Shown here: positions 20,195-35,263 of the stretch, piece by piece
How the letters are laid out: each line of letters opens with the position of its first letter
How positions within the stretch are numbered: the first letter of the stretch is position 1
Assembly: GCF_964340395.1 (NCBI RefSeq)
Contig: NC_135557.1
Span: 10,717,960 to 10,762,959 of the forward strand
Direction of reading: 5' to 3'
DNA length: 45,000 nucleotides
DNA from: Glandiceps talaboti
Taxonomy: Eukaryota > Hemichordata > Enteropneusta > Spengelidae
Made by a program: the position numbers and the translations under genes
The notes under the pieces: model-generated
What the model was told of the DNA's origin: nothing
What the model saw: the letters and a program-made list of their open reading frames with translations, nothing else
Databases searched by the model: none

Positions 20195-23100
20195 TATAGT
20201 CTAGAATATATGATGACATCCCTGGAATCTGATATAAAGAATGTTACATCACTTTTTGTAATATGTTGAAGGAATACAACAACCTTCGATTAACCATGGC
20301 TCTAAGTCCAAGCTGTGATTAAACTACGTACTGACAGCTAGTTCATCTATTGATCACATGTCTAATCTTTCATCCCCTGGTGTTTAGTTGTAAACAAATT
20401 GCTGACAAGGACATGGCTGGCTTGTGTACTACATACAGTGTGTGAGCTTGTAACTATGAACCCAGAGACTATGAATATTCATTCTCACATAATCTGTTCC
20501 TATAGACTATAGTGGCCTGAGACTGAATGTAATTATTCCACCATAGAAATACAGATCCATATATTGTAGATATATGGGTGAATGAATCATTAAATTTACA
20601 CTATCTACAATCTCTAAGAGATCACAGTCCTCTCCTTCCTCACTTTACGATTCACTAAATTCTGAATCACATAATCCAAAATCAGATTTATCGTCTGTGT
20701 CAACAGCTGATGAAGCTTTCCCACTCTTAGCAAACATAGACCCCACAAATTCATCATAGCAGAAAGTTTTGTTCGATAACTATTCCTCTTGAAAACTATG
20801 TATTCGCTTTATTTTTAATTTCCATCCACACAGTGACACGGAGTGGTTTTGTCTTCTGTAAGTGTTTACAAAAATGTACTGAAGCCCCCCCCCCCCATGA
20901 CGCCCTACCCGTATAGATGTACCCTACCGTTGTCACGTATTGAGTATTGTAACAAATTAGAGGGTAACCTCTACTGTTAACGTAACCCTCCGTCATGTTA
21001 CTCTCTCTCTCTCCACTCCGTACACGGGATCGACTTGGACTTTTAGGGAATTAGCTCAAACTACACACAATGTTCATGGTTAACCTGGATCATTTGGAAG
21101 TGGCCACGTAGCAGATCGAAGCTCCTAGTCTCAGACCGTCTCTTCCAAAGACTGAATCCATAATTTTATTATTACATTAAATTCTTATAAACATAAAATA
21201 TACAATACTCAAATGATTTGGAAAGCAATCAGCACCATAAATGACTAAAACGGAATTATTGTCGTTGCCTTAATTCAATGCAAATGATATTGACAAATAT
21301 GAAAACTAGCTAAAAAATGTGATCACGTCATTGTTCTTCCAACTGTCTGTAATCAGTTACGTGACATCAACGATCTTTTAACAACTTAATGTTGTCATCT
21401 CAGGAGAATACTATTCGCGATATGCAAACATTTGTTCTAAGTATTAATTCATGACAGCTGAGAGTTCACGGTGACCTCGCAAAACATCAAAACTTAGCGA
21501 ATATTAAAAGTAAACGGTTGTATTCTGTCATCCGTAACACTATCACCTTCTCCTAAAGTGTGGCGTCCCGTCACACATTTTAATATTCAAAATAATTGCC
21601 TTTCATAAATGAAACACTTTTTATGATTTTGTAAATCGATAGAAAAGGAGAAAAGTCCACACAATTAAAGAAATTAAACTTGGAATATTATGGATGTGTG
21701 CTCATTTCTTGAACAGCAGTCTGATTTCGAGACAGGCAGTTTACTTTCAAAGATTGGAATTGCAGCGATTATCTTTTTCAACTTTGACGATAATGCGAGT
21801 GGTTATTCAAGAAGTACCTTTAGAGTCCTCTATCATACAGCTCCTCTATCATACAGCGTCTGGCCAGACTATACAATCACTCACACATCCGTGCCTATCT
21901 TTTACCCAGATAAAAATGAAACCCTTTTGAATTTTGACTTGTAAAATCTATCATACAGGTACTCTTCAATGACAACTAAAAATCGAGAAATAGATGATAT
22001 TTTCATTAAACAAGTGATGTCCTTCTTTTTGTGAAAAAACAACAACTCTTTACGTCGTGTACGATTGAAAAAAAAGTTGGACTAGCAGTTATCATACGGG
22101 TTTTTAGCATTTGAGGCATTTCAGAAATTCTTGCGGAATTTGAAAGGAATTTTTGCAGAGACAATGATACAGCTCATTTCGGTCGGATCTCTGTTTTACA
22201 CTCAAATTTGAATTAAAATATTTATCTTGTACTGCAGATTCAATTTGTTGACTGTACTGTCCTGTGTCAACCACTGTAAACCCGTGTTTGGCATGATGCA
22301 ACCTTTATAATTTCATAAGTTTATACGTTGATTACGAAACGACAGGATGTACATCATCATATGCATCAAATTGAAAACAATCAGACTACATTTTTTTTAC
22401 TGTTTTAACAAAAAAAAACTCGTTCTGAAGATATTTTTCGAAGCGTACCTGCCTTCTTTATTAGTTAAAACGCCATTTTCAGAGTAGTTTATATGTTTTC
22501 CGTCATTTTTGTTTTGATCATGGCCACACACATGGGGAACTCTGGTAAAGTGATCGGGAAACCCGCTAACATTTACCGGCTTTAATACCAGCCTTTAAAA
22601 AACACAGTGTCTCTTTAGTCTTCTTCGGATCCCCCCCCCTCTAAATATCGCCACATACTTATAAATACAACGTGGAACCATGTCAAACACGTTAAAAGTT
22701 TCATACACTTCGAACTGTAAACATCACAAGTTCAACAGTGATTATTACATGGCGGAAAAGGGGCGCATGCGCTGAATGCGTAAAATGAGCCTTAATGTCT
22801 AGGACATTCTAATTAGAGAAATTCAACCAATCATGTGTTTACTAACATAATTTCATAAAGTAAATGCTGTATGCTACGTCATATGTAGACATGATATCAA
22901 CATTGACAACAACACATAGCGAGCTAGCTCTGTCTCTTGACTTGAACGAGATGTCGAGAGTAAAATAGGTAACACAAGATCAGATTCATGAAGTTGAAGT
23001 TGGATATAACTTTGAATAAAAATGTTATTATTTACTCCAAATTTGAATTAGTCATAAGGACCGATAAGTTGTTGTATTTCTAAAAAACTGTCGGTCCGAA

Positions 23101-26100
23101 CGGAAATCTTTTGGTCTCGGACCGAAGGACCGGCGTTAATTTCGCACGCTGACTACATATGTGACATATGACACACATACACCCAGGCAGTAAACCTGAA
23201 GTGTCTGATGCATACATTAAATACAATTACACAACGAACGTACAAGTGTGTCATGTAATTTGTGTAGTCCACCACCCAGCCTTGTCCTTATCAGCAATTT
23301 GTTCACAATTAAATACCAGGGAGTGAAAGATTACACTTGTGATCAATAGAGAAACAGGCTGTTAGTAGGTAGTTTTAGCACGGCTTGAGACAGGCTTAGA
23401 GCAATTGTACTAAGACCAACATTTGTTCGGATGACATATAGGTTTGATTCGTATAGAATGTTAACGATTTCATTTTTTTAGGTTGAATATTTATATACTT
23501 TTTGTGTCACATGTATCAGCCGTCACACAAGAACCATTTTACCATAATATGTATGTTATTATGGCAACAAGCATCTTTTTCAGCCAAAGCCACCTCTCGT
23601 CTCCCTGTAGTTTAGCAATAATCACATAATATTTTGCAGGACACCTTTAACTGAAAATAAAGTAAAGTTACCATAAAACCAAATCTTTGTAAAGGTCTAG
23701 CAAATAAAGAAATGTATTATGACAGACCTGGAGACTAATAAAGAGAAAGTTATCACACATTTATGAAACATGATCTAGTACTTGGACGAGCATTCATCGA
23801 TACTAAATACTATGTGTCGATGTCCGTTTTTTATACTTAAGTTTTATTTTGTTTTGTATCGAACGAGTACATATTTGTGTTAATGTGTACACAGAACTCA
23901 TTATTACTCCAAAAATTGTGATACCACGACAGTTATCTAGAATTTAGCAATGTCTAACAGCTCCTTAGGTGCCTATGACAAACCAGACAGATGCCTATAG
24001 TTTGATTTGCAAGAACAAACAGAAAACATAATTGTCGTCATATATAAAACACTTTGCCAAGTCTAGGGAATGATGAAGTGCATAATGACAGGCTTTAGAA
24101 TAAAACAACAGTACAATGACAGTTTGAATAGATTGTGACATTTCTTCACATTTAAGGTAAAATTCAGGGTATTGCAAAACTTAAAGCAAATATAGGTTAT
24201 ATTTGTTAGAAGAGTAATATCATAACTAGGCAAAGCTCATAAGCTCGCGCAGGGTAGATTCCATTGTGACCGGCTGCCTGGGCCAGGGTTGATACACTTG
24301 ATTTGGGTCATTTTCCAGGGGTATTGACCATCAAAATATATTTTATTGAATGACATTTAATTCTTTGACATGGACGAGAAGTAAAGAAAGTCAACACTTT
24401 GTGCAGTTGTTGGTTTCAAAAACCATCATAGCCATTAGATTAATAGTGTTCATTTTCAATCAGCCAGCTTATCATAGACTCTCCACCAATGTACGTTGGT
24501 CTTTGGACAAATGTTTTGACAATTTTAATTTCTCAATTCAACTGGATGATTTAGGAATGTTACTGTACCAACAAACATAGGAAAGTAGTTATTCTTTTTA
24601 GAACATGTAAAAAAACAAATTATCGACAATATAAATGTCAAAACCACACTTCCACAACCCTGAAATTAAACTGCGCTGTCATCAGTGGTCCGTATCGCAT
24701 ACCGCCGTGCATCAAACTTCTAAATAGTGTAACAATTTCTCCTTGAGGTACAGTGATGCCTCGATACTCTATACAATGTTACGATAATCGTGCCAACAGG
24801 CCTACTGTTACAATATTGCAATGCATAGTGATGTTATGTCGCCTATGCTATACGATGATACGGTAGGGCGTGGAGAATGCACGTAGAATATGGAAGGTGC
24901 ATGCGCATGCGTAGTCACTGCGCGCCGCAATTCATCCGCATGCGTAGTCACTGCGCGCCGCAATTCATCTATCAATTCATCCCTGGGAGAACCACCATTT
25001 TTTTTCGCATAGTATATACGACGCGCATGCGTACTAGTCATTGAGCCGCTGCGCGAGCTATTAAGACATTATTGTCATTAAATTATAACATACTGTGTAT
25101 AAACAAAAATATATTCATTATTAGCACAGAACAAAAGTATGTTACCATGACAACTGCAAATAGTATGACAGAATCTCTCGTTGTTCCTATGATATGAAAC
25201 AAATTGCATAAATATTAATGAGCAACTACACATTAGGAAAATAGCTTTGAAACACAACTGTAGTATTTGAGAAATGGTTGGTTATGTAGGTTTTGAGTGA
25301 CATTCTTTTTTTTGTGGCACGCTGTGGCATACCTGTCACTTTTACCTTTACATAAGATACACTTGGTTTTCTTTATGATTTTTTATTTTCACATTTGAAT
25401 GCCTGACGAATTATTGTAATCTTAACAAAGTGCAGAAGTATATGACTGTTGTTGTGGTCGCTGTTAGGCATATATGTGTCAATATTGTTTTTCTACATCT
25501 CTATTCACCTCTGTTGTTATGTATGTAGTGAACACCGGTCGTTCACTTTTGCGATGTTTGGAGTCTGGATAAATACACGAGTTTTATAAAATATCATTAA
25601 AAACTCGCCTACCCAACAAGTTGCTATCTTTGTAGGGTATCATTGTGTAAGCTGTATGTACTCAGTTCAAACAATACAGGGATCACTATAATTACATTTA
25701 GAAAGGGACTGTGTATAAACTTTGACTAGTGCATGATCGTGGGGGCTTTTAGTCGTATTAGTGTTGCTCACAAACATAAATAATATCACTGGACACAGAT
25801 ATAACAGTAACCAACGTTATTATTGTTCACAATGATTTCAGGATTGATGATAGAGTCTTGACCGTAGTCAATACAAATAGTTTAAGAGTTTCTGGAAAGT
25901 ATTTACAAAGTTCAGTAAGTAAGGCTCTCTGGAAATATTACAGTGAAAGATATGTACAAAGGTATTCTAGAAAAGTTCTTACAATGCTAGTACAAAGTTA
26001 TTACAGTTACAAAGTTATTATAAATGTTCACACAGTATCTATTGCTTAATAAAGGATACCCAGCTTTAAAGTATTCCACACAACTCTACACGATGATTAC

Positions 26101-26564
26101 TAGTTGTAGGGTTTCAACAGCTGGTAATGGTAACGGCTCGTTCGGCAATCTGATGACACACACAAATTGTATACAGCAATTGTAGAATTAGGTAATCAGG
26201 AAAGCGTTCGATGATAGGAAATATCAATCAATGAAGGTAATCACACAGGATAGCGTTCACAGTCGTTGATAATTACAGGAAATGTTCAACGGCAAACGGC
26301 TAACATAACACATGTACAGAACCTGGTTCACTATATCTATATGCGACAATGATGAAAGACTGCCTCATTTGCATAACGCACATGGTCTCTTCGAGGATAC
26401 AGAATAGTTGACCAAGAAAACAAAAGTATCAGCAAGTCAAACTTCTTGTAGAACTCTCTGATTAAACAATCTGGTAATCTGGTGTTCCGGCGATGACTGG
26501 AACACACCGAGATAAAGAAATTAAGGGTTTGTCGTTATACTGACCATACGATACTAAATCAAGT
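20195..26564. other. Non-coding interval
   Basis: No supported gene. Minor items are a Ser-rich open stretch at 20586-20759 (possibly a decayed LINE ORF1), C runs near 20886 and 22630, a 15-bp doublet CTCCTCTATCATACAG at about 21828-21858, and the 33-bp doublet listed separately. Confidence 0.5.
24904..24969 (+). repeat. 33-bp tandem duplication
   Basis: Two exact adjacent copies of a unit beginning CGCATGCGTAGTCACTGCGC and ending CAATTCATC. It is GC-rich compared with its surroundings. Confidence 0.95.
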
Positions 26565-27610
26565 ATTGCTAAGCCCTAAAACTAATCCAGTATCTGCATA
26601 CAGAGTGGCAATAGCCGTGTTCATAACATGACCACATCCCATGACACGTAAAAGTTGATTTAGAAATGCCCGTGGGACTTTGACACAGGCCTTGGAAAAA
26701 TTTACGAATGTGATAAAGATTTCAGTACGTATAGACTTTGCGCAATTATATAGTCTATCAATAGTCTCAATGTTATTATGCTCCATACACCCACAGCCAC
26801 TATAGTGCTGCAGCGGGGTTGGCATTTCTGACCTCAATCGCAACCGGAAAATAACCATGGATCCGGCCGTTTATCGTTAATGAACGGACTGAATATTGTT
26901 CCTGCTACTAAATTTATGACCAAGGAAGCTGATGTTTGAAAGCAAAACGAGCTGATTGACATAGTTGAATCCTTTGGGTCGAAGATAATTAGGGCTTAGC
27001 AATCATCGTTGCGTGTATTCGGGTATGACAAGCCACACCTACACGTTGCTTGCTATTCACATTATATGTAAATGACATAATTCGTGATTTGAAGGCCAAG
27101 TGCGGAAATGATGTGTACCCTCAATGGCCTTTCTCTCCTCCTTAGGGATGATACTATACTTATTGCCAATACGCGAGAGATGTGCACGGGAAAGCGACTG
27201 TATTAGCTGCATTCTGTAATCTTTCAGGAGTGATTAAAATAAAGGAAAGGAAATGCTTATGGCGATAAATGGCTCGGATGCAGATGTTAACGACTGCCAT
27301 AACAATCGGTAACTTGGAAATTCAAAATTGCGACTTGTATGTTTACTTGGGGACCACCTTCACGCAAGTTGCTTCGGCTGTTGACGAACAATACAAATCT
27401 AATTAGCAATGTCATCTATTGAAATGCCTCGCCTTTGTATTAAAGAACATTGATTTCCACATTTTCGATAAAGAAAACAGTTCTCGAGGCCGCGTTGTTT
27501 TCACTGATATTATAGAGCTGTGAAACATAGGTTTGTAAAGGATACGTCCTGGCAGAAAATATGGACATTACCGCGATCAACACTAGTAGAGATTTTAGTA
27601 CAGAATACGT
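26565..27610 (+). pseudogene. LINE relic with inverted 5' segment (twin priming)
   Basis: From 26990 the plus strand carries the 3' part of a reverse transcriptase: VRQ-x-x-PT-x-CLLFTLYVNDIIRDLK from about 27024, a catalytic DDT near 27147, then INGSDADVNDCH, LEIQNCDLYVYLGTTF and a KKTVLEAALF block to about 27530, with several stops and shifts. The minus strand of 26565-26989 carries the part that belongs just upstream (FVNFSKACVKVPRAFLNQLLRVMGCG, then IATLYADTG). Both halves share TAGGGCTTAGCAAT (26565-26578 inverted, 26990-27003 direct). The clade is not assigned. Confidence 0.82.
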
Positions 27611-30600
27611 CATTTTCCGTACTATAGTTCAGATTGAGTTCAATTCTGTACTTTTATGCTGATGAGGTGGACGTTTCTGTACTTTCCCATTAGCGCCTGT
27701 CTAATCGGATTATACTCGATCTGAAAAATAGTTCAGATTGCGAGTCGGAAGTGATTTGAATACATTTGCATTTAGTTCAGAATATATTCATGAGTTCACC
27801 CCGATAACCGGGCAGTAAACAAATGAATATTCAAATCTACCGTGCTTGCAATCAATACGTACATAAACGCTATACGTGTAGCTAGTGTATTCGATACATA
27901 TATGTATGTATATAAGCAGGCTTATGATATGAACTACATGGTTAGGACGTACGTAGATTGTAATATCACAGGGCTCATTTTGAAATAAATGTTCGTAGTA
28001 CGCCTTTTCATTATGCACTACATACCACCACCACTAAACGTGTTTCACATTTCTACGCGTTTGATGCATAGTAATACAGATTTAGATGACATGACAATCG
28101 TTTCCAATAATAGTTTAATATTGGGCCACAAATATTGCTAGTGTATGGAGCTTCTTAACAAACCTGACCGGCCAATTGCGTCAACAAACTCACAGTAGAG
28201 ACGTGCTGACAGATTTGAGTCTGTGGACATTATTTCTAGCTAAGTAAAATTGAGTGACTATTGGGAATATTATGGCAGTATCTACCCATGTCATCCATGT
28301 CGTCTATAGTTTCTGACGGACCGGACCGTGTTATGTACAACGTAACGCTGAACGAAATACGGTCCATCAGGAATTAACTAGACTAACCTCTATGGGAATA
28401 GTATTCTTGTCCATGTGTCGTTTATAGAACAATTAAATGTTAGGGTGTGATCTTCACAGTAATAAACAAGCCTTTAGAAGAACAACAGGTATTCACGCCT
28501 CAAATATCTTGGGCATCATCCAAATTACGATCATGAGCACCAAAGTAAAGGAAATACTTAATGACGTTCGGCATGCAGAACCTCCCCCCCCCCCGGGCCC
28601 GTACCTATGGGTACATGTCCGGCATCCATGTAACTGTTATATCACTCTACTTGACGATTCTGAGGGCCCTCATCTCTTATTCTCTTGTTTTATTTCAATG
28701 TGGTATACTCATAACTCCTGCTTTTATAGTATAACTGTACAATGCAAGCTATATACCATGTAAATCATTCATTCAATCTTTATTTACTCTACTCACTCTG
28801 TTTGAGAGTGTATGGTACAAAAGAAATGTATAGTTCTTTTCGAATGACATAGGCCTGCTATAGAAGCCTTTTGTGATCCATTCATGTCAAACTACTTTGT
28901 TTAGTTGTGATTGGTTAATACTTTAAACGCGCGTGCTTCTCAGGTGAAGCTGTGAATTTTATTTTAGCGTCACTCTCTCGATCACTTTCGAAGACACGAG
29001 ATAATATACAGATTGATTTATCACAATGTTCTGTGTTCGCATCATACCAAGATTACTCATTACACGAATATATCTCTCCAGTCTCTATACGTTCCCTCGA
29101 TAAAAGTTCATTCAGAACAACTTAAGTTCATACATTTGTTTGGGTCTGGTTATCTTGGTGAAGTTTATAAGAAAAATTTCTAGTTCGACCAGTAATTGTC
29201 CCCTATTATGCATATCGCACAATGTATATGTTTGAAACATATAAAATGTATACCTTGTGCAACTTTCGACATGAGAATATCGAATATTAGTATACATTAA
29301 CAAAGATGCAACAGAATAAGATTTGACAATACATGCAATATGTTAGCAATGGAGGTACCTGTCACCTATTATTTATGGTCACTGTTCGTTTTATTTATAC
29401 TTTAGAGCAAGTGTGTATGTGGTGGCAGATGTCATTTGTTTGTTCGTGATTGGCTCTGCAGTACTAGTTGTCTTCACTGAAGTAGGGAGGGTTATTTTTC
29501 TGTTTCCCAATGGATCTGCAGACTGCATGGGCTGGACAAACACGAAAAAAAGACCGACGCGCAGAAACAATTCGCTCCTTTTTGGCCTTTTTTTATAGTA
29601 ATCGTTTTGGTCGGATTGAAATCTAGATGTACGATGGGTACAAATAGGCATGGAATGGGTTACCTTGTTTATGGTATTAGTCGTATTGGCTTCGATCAGT
29701 GCATTCCAGATTTTCATGAGTCATGTGTGCACATTGCACAGATATCTGCAGAATACTTAAAAGGATTATGGGTAATGTATGCATATGCGGGAAAAACAAA
29801 CTGCTGTAAGGAGCACTGACTTTGCCCTAATATCTTCATCCCATTTTGCACTGAAGAAGTTTCACATGGCTCTCATATTTCATATATGCTCTTTCTAAAT
29901 ATATGGTGATGCAACATGAGTAGAAATAACTGGGGTTAACTAAGTTTGGTAGTCAATATAGCAGGTTTACCATCAAACTGACGCAAAATTTGTTTCAAAT
30001 TTGTCTAGTAAAAACCGTTGGCCCAGTTGTCGATTAGGCTTACAAGTTACACAAAACATGATAAGACACTGTGAATGGTGCAAATAAACAACGTGCGATA
30101 TGCCAAATACCAAATGCAAACAATACAAGCGAACAAAAGGGCCTGTATGCACTCTAATAGCCCGATATTTTGCCTAAAATCAGGCTCACATGTGCGAACG
30201 GTGTGTTTTTGACGTACCTAGTAGGCAGTGATGTAGATAATAGCCGGTTACCGGTCACAACGCCCAGCTATAACTTATAAGTATAACAGTTGTGGGACCG
30301 GCTTAGGAAAGTACTCAAACCTGACGATCATTGAACAAATTCTAAGGTTGGAAAATTAAATATGAGTTGCCCGGAAGTTCTAATAGCAAGTAAAATACCC
30401 AAAGTGTAAACAAAAAGATAAATTAATTCATAATTATTTGGAAAACATTTGACGATTACGCAGTAAAACAAGACTGGCCACGCTATCGCTAGCGAAAGCC
30501 TTCGAACTAGTTTCATAACGACCGGACGTTGAAGGAAGCGCGAAGCGAAGTGTGAGGTCAATGTGACGTCTCATGATGATGTGTGATGCATCAACATGAC

Positions 30601-31412
30601 GTTTACGTAGAGTAGCACTAAATGTTTTCTAAACTTCAGTGGAAAGAAATTTTGTCGATCAGACACTGACTATGTTTAAATTCTTAAAACATCTGAGAAA
30701 ACTGAAGAGGGGAAGCAAAATGTGACACTGACAGACAAGCCAGACGTACGGCACATGTACAGAAGGCGAGGCACACCCTCTGGTGCAAACTGGACAATTA
30801 TCGTGCGTGTCACGTATAAGGCATCAGATGTAATACATGTAGCTAACCAAATGTTCTTGTACTGCAGTCTTTCTTGTAACAGGTATTGGAAATTGTCAGA
30901 AACCTGATGATTTTATGACTGAATTAAGTTTCGATAAAGAATTCTCATACTTTCAGTTAATTATCTGATGGCCGGGAAGCAAGACATTTTTGAAACATTT
31001 AGTGCAACATTTGATACTGATGATAAGCGACGTTGATGACGGGTACAGTGATATAATCCATTAACAAATCTAACGTTGGCAACTCTTTTATTTCTGTAAT
31101 GATCCTCACATCTCAAAGAGAACTGTCTGTGTTGTACACATAGATCATACATCACTGCCTAGTCTAGTTCCTATAGCTGCCGACTGTTCTCTACGATCTC
31201 TAGCTCTATGCATGTTGTGGAGATGAACGAAACGCGAACTAACTAGACTACAAGTACAATCATGGAGGCATCAGAACATATTTGTTTCATTCGAATTTGA
31301 GAGTTGAGAAATCGTATTGAATTCTTTCCAGAAATCGTTTCCACGTGTTTTGGCACTATCCGGCACTAACCCTCGTCATGTAAATGACATAGACTGACAT
31401 CGTAGTAAAACA

Positions 31413-31415
<3 letters not shown>
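27611..31415. other. Non-coding interval
   Basis: Short frames only. There is a C12 run with GGGCCC near 28584. A hydrophobic frame at 29413-29598 and its antisense partner have no recognisable motif. Confidence 0.5.
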
Positions 31416-31502
<87 letters not shown>

Positions 31503-31577
31503 GAGAGAGAGAGAGAGAGAGGGAGAGAGGGGAGGGAGAGGAGAGAGGAGAGAGAGGGAGAGAGAGAGAGAGGAGAG

Positions 31578-31656
<79 letters not shown>

Positions 31657-31664
31657 TGTGTGTG
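31416..31664 (+). repeat. (GA)n microsatellite
   Basis: About 240 bp of GA with scattered GGA interruptions in the middle, ending GTGTGTGTG. It is preceded by ACATACGGAGA, which also precedes the GA array at 32607. Confidence 0.97.
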
Positions 31665-32283
31665 GAGACCAAACTAGAGTCGGTACTCACCCCACCACGA
31701 CATATGCATTTTTGTGATTTTGAAACGATAAAGAATGTTAATATGAATATTGGGACGATTGGAAATCGGACGATGTGAATCGTAATCGAATATCTCAGTC
31801 CATCCACAATATATGTCGTGTTGACTTAGGCGATCCCAGAAACCATTCTTAGTTACCCCTTTCACATATATTATCAACCATGCTAATATTTTGAAACAAA
31901 TCTCGATTAACAGGTAATTTAGCGCTTGAAAGATGGCGACGTCCATACATACCTCCCCCCCCCCGGCTGCACATATTTTAATATCCAATTATACATTACC
32001 CCCTCCCCATACACGTCAGAGAAGTACAGTATGGTACACTATATGACACACTGTAAACTAACAGTGGAAATCAACTTCAGTGTCCATACATATCAGACAT
32101 AGAGATTTCCTTTACAAATGGATGTGGGCTCATTGGGTTTGTAACCTGTACTTGGAAAAAAACAGCAGAGTTTTTCTTTTTGAATCCTATTTCTTGACAG
32201 AAACGGCACCCCCCTTCGATAACTAGTGGGGAGGGTGTGTCCCCCTCCCACAGTAGGCAATTTTTTGAAAAAATAAGGGACAT

Positions 32284-32830
<547 letters not shown>

Positions 32831-32929
32831 GGCCCTTTCAGACCATCACAATTGTCATGCCCCCCTCCCTTTGAACCTCAATTTTGTTCATGCCCCCCCC
32901 CCCCGTAAATTCTGACTCCAGCATAATTT

Positions 32930-33745
32930 CAAGATTATTCCGAGCTCGGTATTACAGGCATTCGACTAGAGTCTTTATACCTCAAAGATATACAACAGTC
33001 CATTTCTGTACAAGGCATATCAGAAACCAAACATTTGCAGTGTGGAGTGCCACAAAACCCTGTGCTTGGTCCACTCTTACACGCGCTATGCTGTCTATAC
33101 ACATCACCACTTGGAAAGCTAATCCGACATCACAATCTCAATATGCAACAACATGCAGACGACAACCAGATTTACCAATATATTCCCAATCACATACGTC
33201 AACTACAGTAACTAAGATGGAAACTGTTGCACATGATATTAAACGACCCAAAATAAGCTAGTTTAATGATGGCAAAACCGAGGTCCTCCTTATCACGTCT
33301 CAGTTCAAGAGGTTTCCTCGTCTCATGAACCACATCAACATTGGATCGTCTTCTGTGCAGTTAGTGGATTCAGCATGTACCATTTGTGTAACAATTGATT
33401 ATAACCTCAAGAAGCACATCTCGTTGACATGTAGATCAGTTCTTTTTCACCTCCGAACAATAGGTCGCATCATTGACAGTGGAGGGGGCCCCTCCACTGT
33501 CTATGGTCGCATACGCCAGTATCTTACAAACGGAGTTTGTCAGAACCTTGGTCATGCACTTATATCATCGAAACCTGACTACTGAATGGCCCTTCTGTAT
33601 GGGCTGCCAGCTAAAAACATTGTCCCTCTTCAACGTGCCCAAAATACAGCAGCTAGGATTGTGTCAGGTACAAAGAAAACAGATCACGTCACACCGGTTC
33701 TTTCAATAACACAGTTTAGTTAGAAATCACACTGGCGTCAAGTGC
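32930..33745 (+). pseudogene. CR1/L2-like LINE reverse transcriptase relic
   Basis: In the plus direction: SISVQGISETKHLQCGVPQ from about 32995, PVLGPLLH, then the catalytic site as HADDNQIY near 33155, FNDGKTEVLLITS, NHINIGSSSVQLVDSA, LKKHISLTCRSV, GRIRQYLTNGV, HALISSKPDY, LLYGLPAKNIVPLQRAQNTAARIVSGTKKTDHVTPV. There are several frameshifts and stops. A 35-bp palindrome with its 7-bp duplication (33471-33512) sits inside the coding region and breaks it. Confidence 0.85.
33471..33505. mobile_element. Tiny palindromic insertion 1 (35 bp)
   Basis: Reads CATTGACAGTGGAGGG and its near reverse complement ending GTCTATG. It is flanked by GTCGCAT on both sides (33464-33470 and 33506-33512). Removing it with one duplicate restores the LINE reading frame, which supports insertion. 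Confidence 0.82.
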
Positions 33746-34429
33746 AGTTACATAATATACCAGTAGGTAGGGCCTACATGTACATGTAGTCTCAGGTCAC
33801 TACATTGTGGTCTGAGATGTAGTTTACACCACTATGACCTAAGGACTTGAACCAGGGCTGAGGAGAAGTGGTCTGAGGTTAAATTTTTGCAGCTCTCGTT
33901 CAGCAATCTCAAAACATTTCAGCCTACTTCCCGTAATGAACACTTGTCAAGCATTTTTGTAGCTCCCATACTCAAAGACTACATATATATGTTTATATAC
34001 GACTCAAAATATAACACTGAAATTTACTTTGAACACGTTCAGTTTCAGTAGACGTATTAAAACCCCAAATCTCCACCGTATAATTTAATATCGGTAATAG
34101 TTTACAGTCAAAAACTTTTAAATTTAGTTTTGACTAGGAGGTCCCAAGTTTTGCAAGTTGACTCATGACCGCAATCATTGCTTTACTCGCTTGAGCTGCA
34201 AGCGCTAAATACCATAGACCACTGCTTGACATAATCACGCCTAGATATTCATAAAAAGCGAACAACGTCGAGTTTATGACCACCAATAACCACTTTTCAA
34301 TTTTCTTAAGAATTTCATCTCTTAGTAAATACAATAATTTTAGTTTTGACATACATGTAATTTACTTTCAAAAGACAATGTTAGAAACCCCTACCCCATT
34401 GATTCATGTGGGAACATGCCTTTCGTGAA

Positions 34430-34580
34430 GAAAAATGGTTACATAACATGTCTACAAGAATTGTTGGAGAATGTCTATGTAGAATGCCACACTGATCCCA
34501 TATCCACACCTTGAGTTTTATTTTTATTGTTCTTCAATGATCTCCTTCAAAGTAATAGTCTGGATGCCAATATGGTTTCT
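34430..34580 (+). pseudogene. Possible LINE fragment
   Basis: A stretch with VLFLLFFNDLLQSN near 34513-34555 resembles the region after the GPLLF motif of CR1-type reverse transcriptases. The upstream text fits only loosely, so it is weakly supported. Confidence 0.35.
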
Positions 34581-34885
34581 AACTAAACCACGTCTAGCCA
34601 AAAGCCCCTCAAATAGCACACAAAGTTGTTCACCCAATCAGTGAAACCTAAATGTTTTGGTGATGTAAACAGTATATAAGTAGCATCATGAGCTGACAAA
34701 TGTACCACATTTGAACATTACTGTCCCAATAAACACTAACTTTATGAGGGACTGTGTTACTGGTTACAGTTTTGTGATTTATTAACAAAGACATGATGTT
34801 AATGACTGCGTGGGTGGCTGTAAATGAATTTTAAATTGCATCTCATGCATTTCAAGACTTCTAGAGTAACGACTCTGACTATACT

Positions 34886-34935
34886 GTGAGTGGAGGTGTA
34901 AATGGCAATGATACAGTATAGGAACTAGACTATCA
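34886..34935 (+). repeat. Dispersed repeat copy 1
   Basis: GTGAGTGGAGGTGTAAATGG, then a close match ending TAGGAACTAGAC. Paired with 41959-42016. Confidence 0.75.
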
Positions 34936-35263
34936 AAGTAATTACCTTGTCCAAAAGACTACAGTTGGATATTAATCTCACCATTAATGCCTGAATTTAT
35001 GTCTATCAAGGCGGATCTGATAAAATCATGGAAATCGAGAAACTTTCATCACTTTGGACTTGAACATTGAATACATTTGTGAAGTACTCAGACCATGATT
35101 CATGGTTTTTTTTTAGAGGTTAATTCCACTAGATCGTCCACTAAATCGTCCACGAAAACAAATACATTCTATCATTCCACCATGTCACTCAACAACGCGC
35201 ATCACATCCGGGTACCAGTTCTTCTGTGAGTTCGAATTCTATCACTTGAATTTCCGTTATTTA

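Noticed and set aside
19642-20269. Long open frames through the array at 19813
   Set aside because: Same period artefact; no homology signal and no codon structure.
20586-20759. Ser-rich open stretch resembling LINE ORF1 linkers
   Set aside because: Only about 58 codons, low complexity and no diagnostic motif.
22104-22301. 65-codon minus-strand frame
   Set aside because: No recognisable motif; the length is expected by chance.
24808-25041. 77-codon minus-strand frame with an internal repeat
   Set aside because: The repeat is the 33-bp DNA duplication, a multiple of three, so it stays open by construction.
31376-31807. Ser-Leu-rich frame on the minus strand, and similar frames at 32478-32874
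   Set aside because: Translation of (GA)n and (CT)n repeats.
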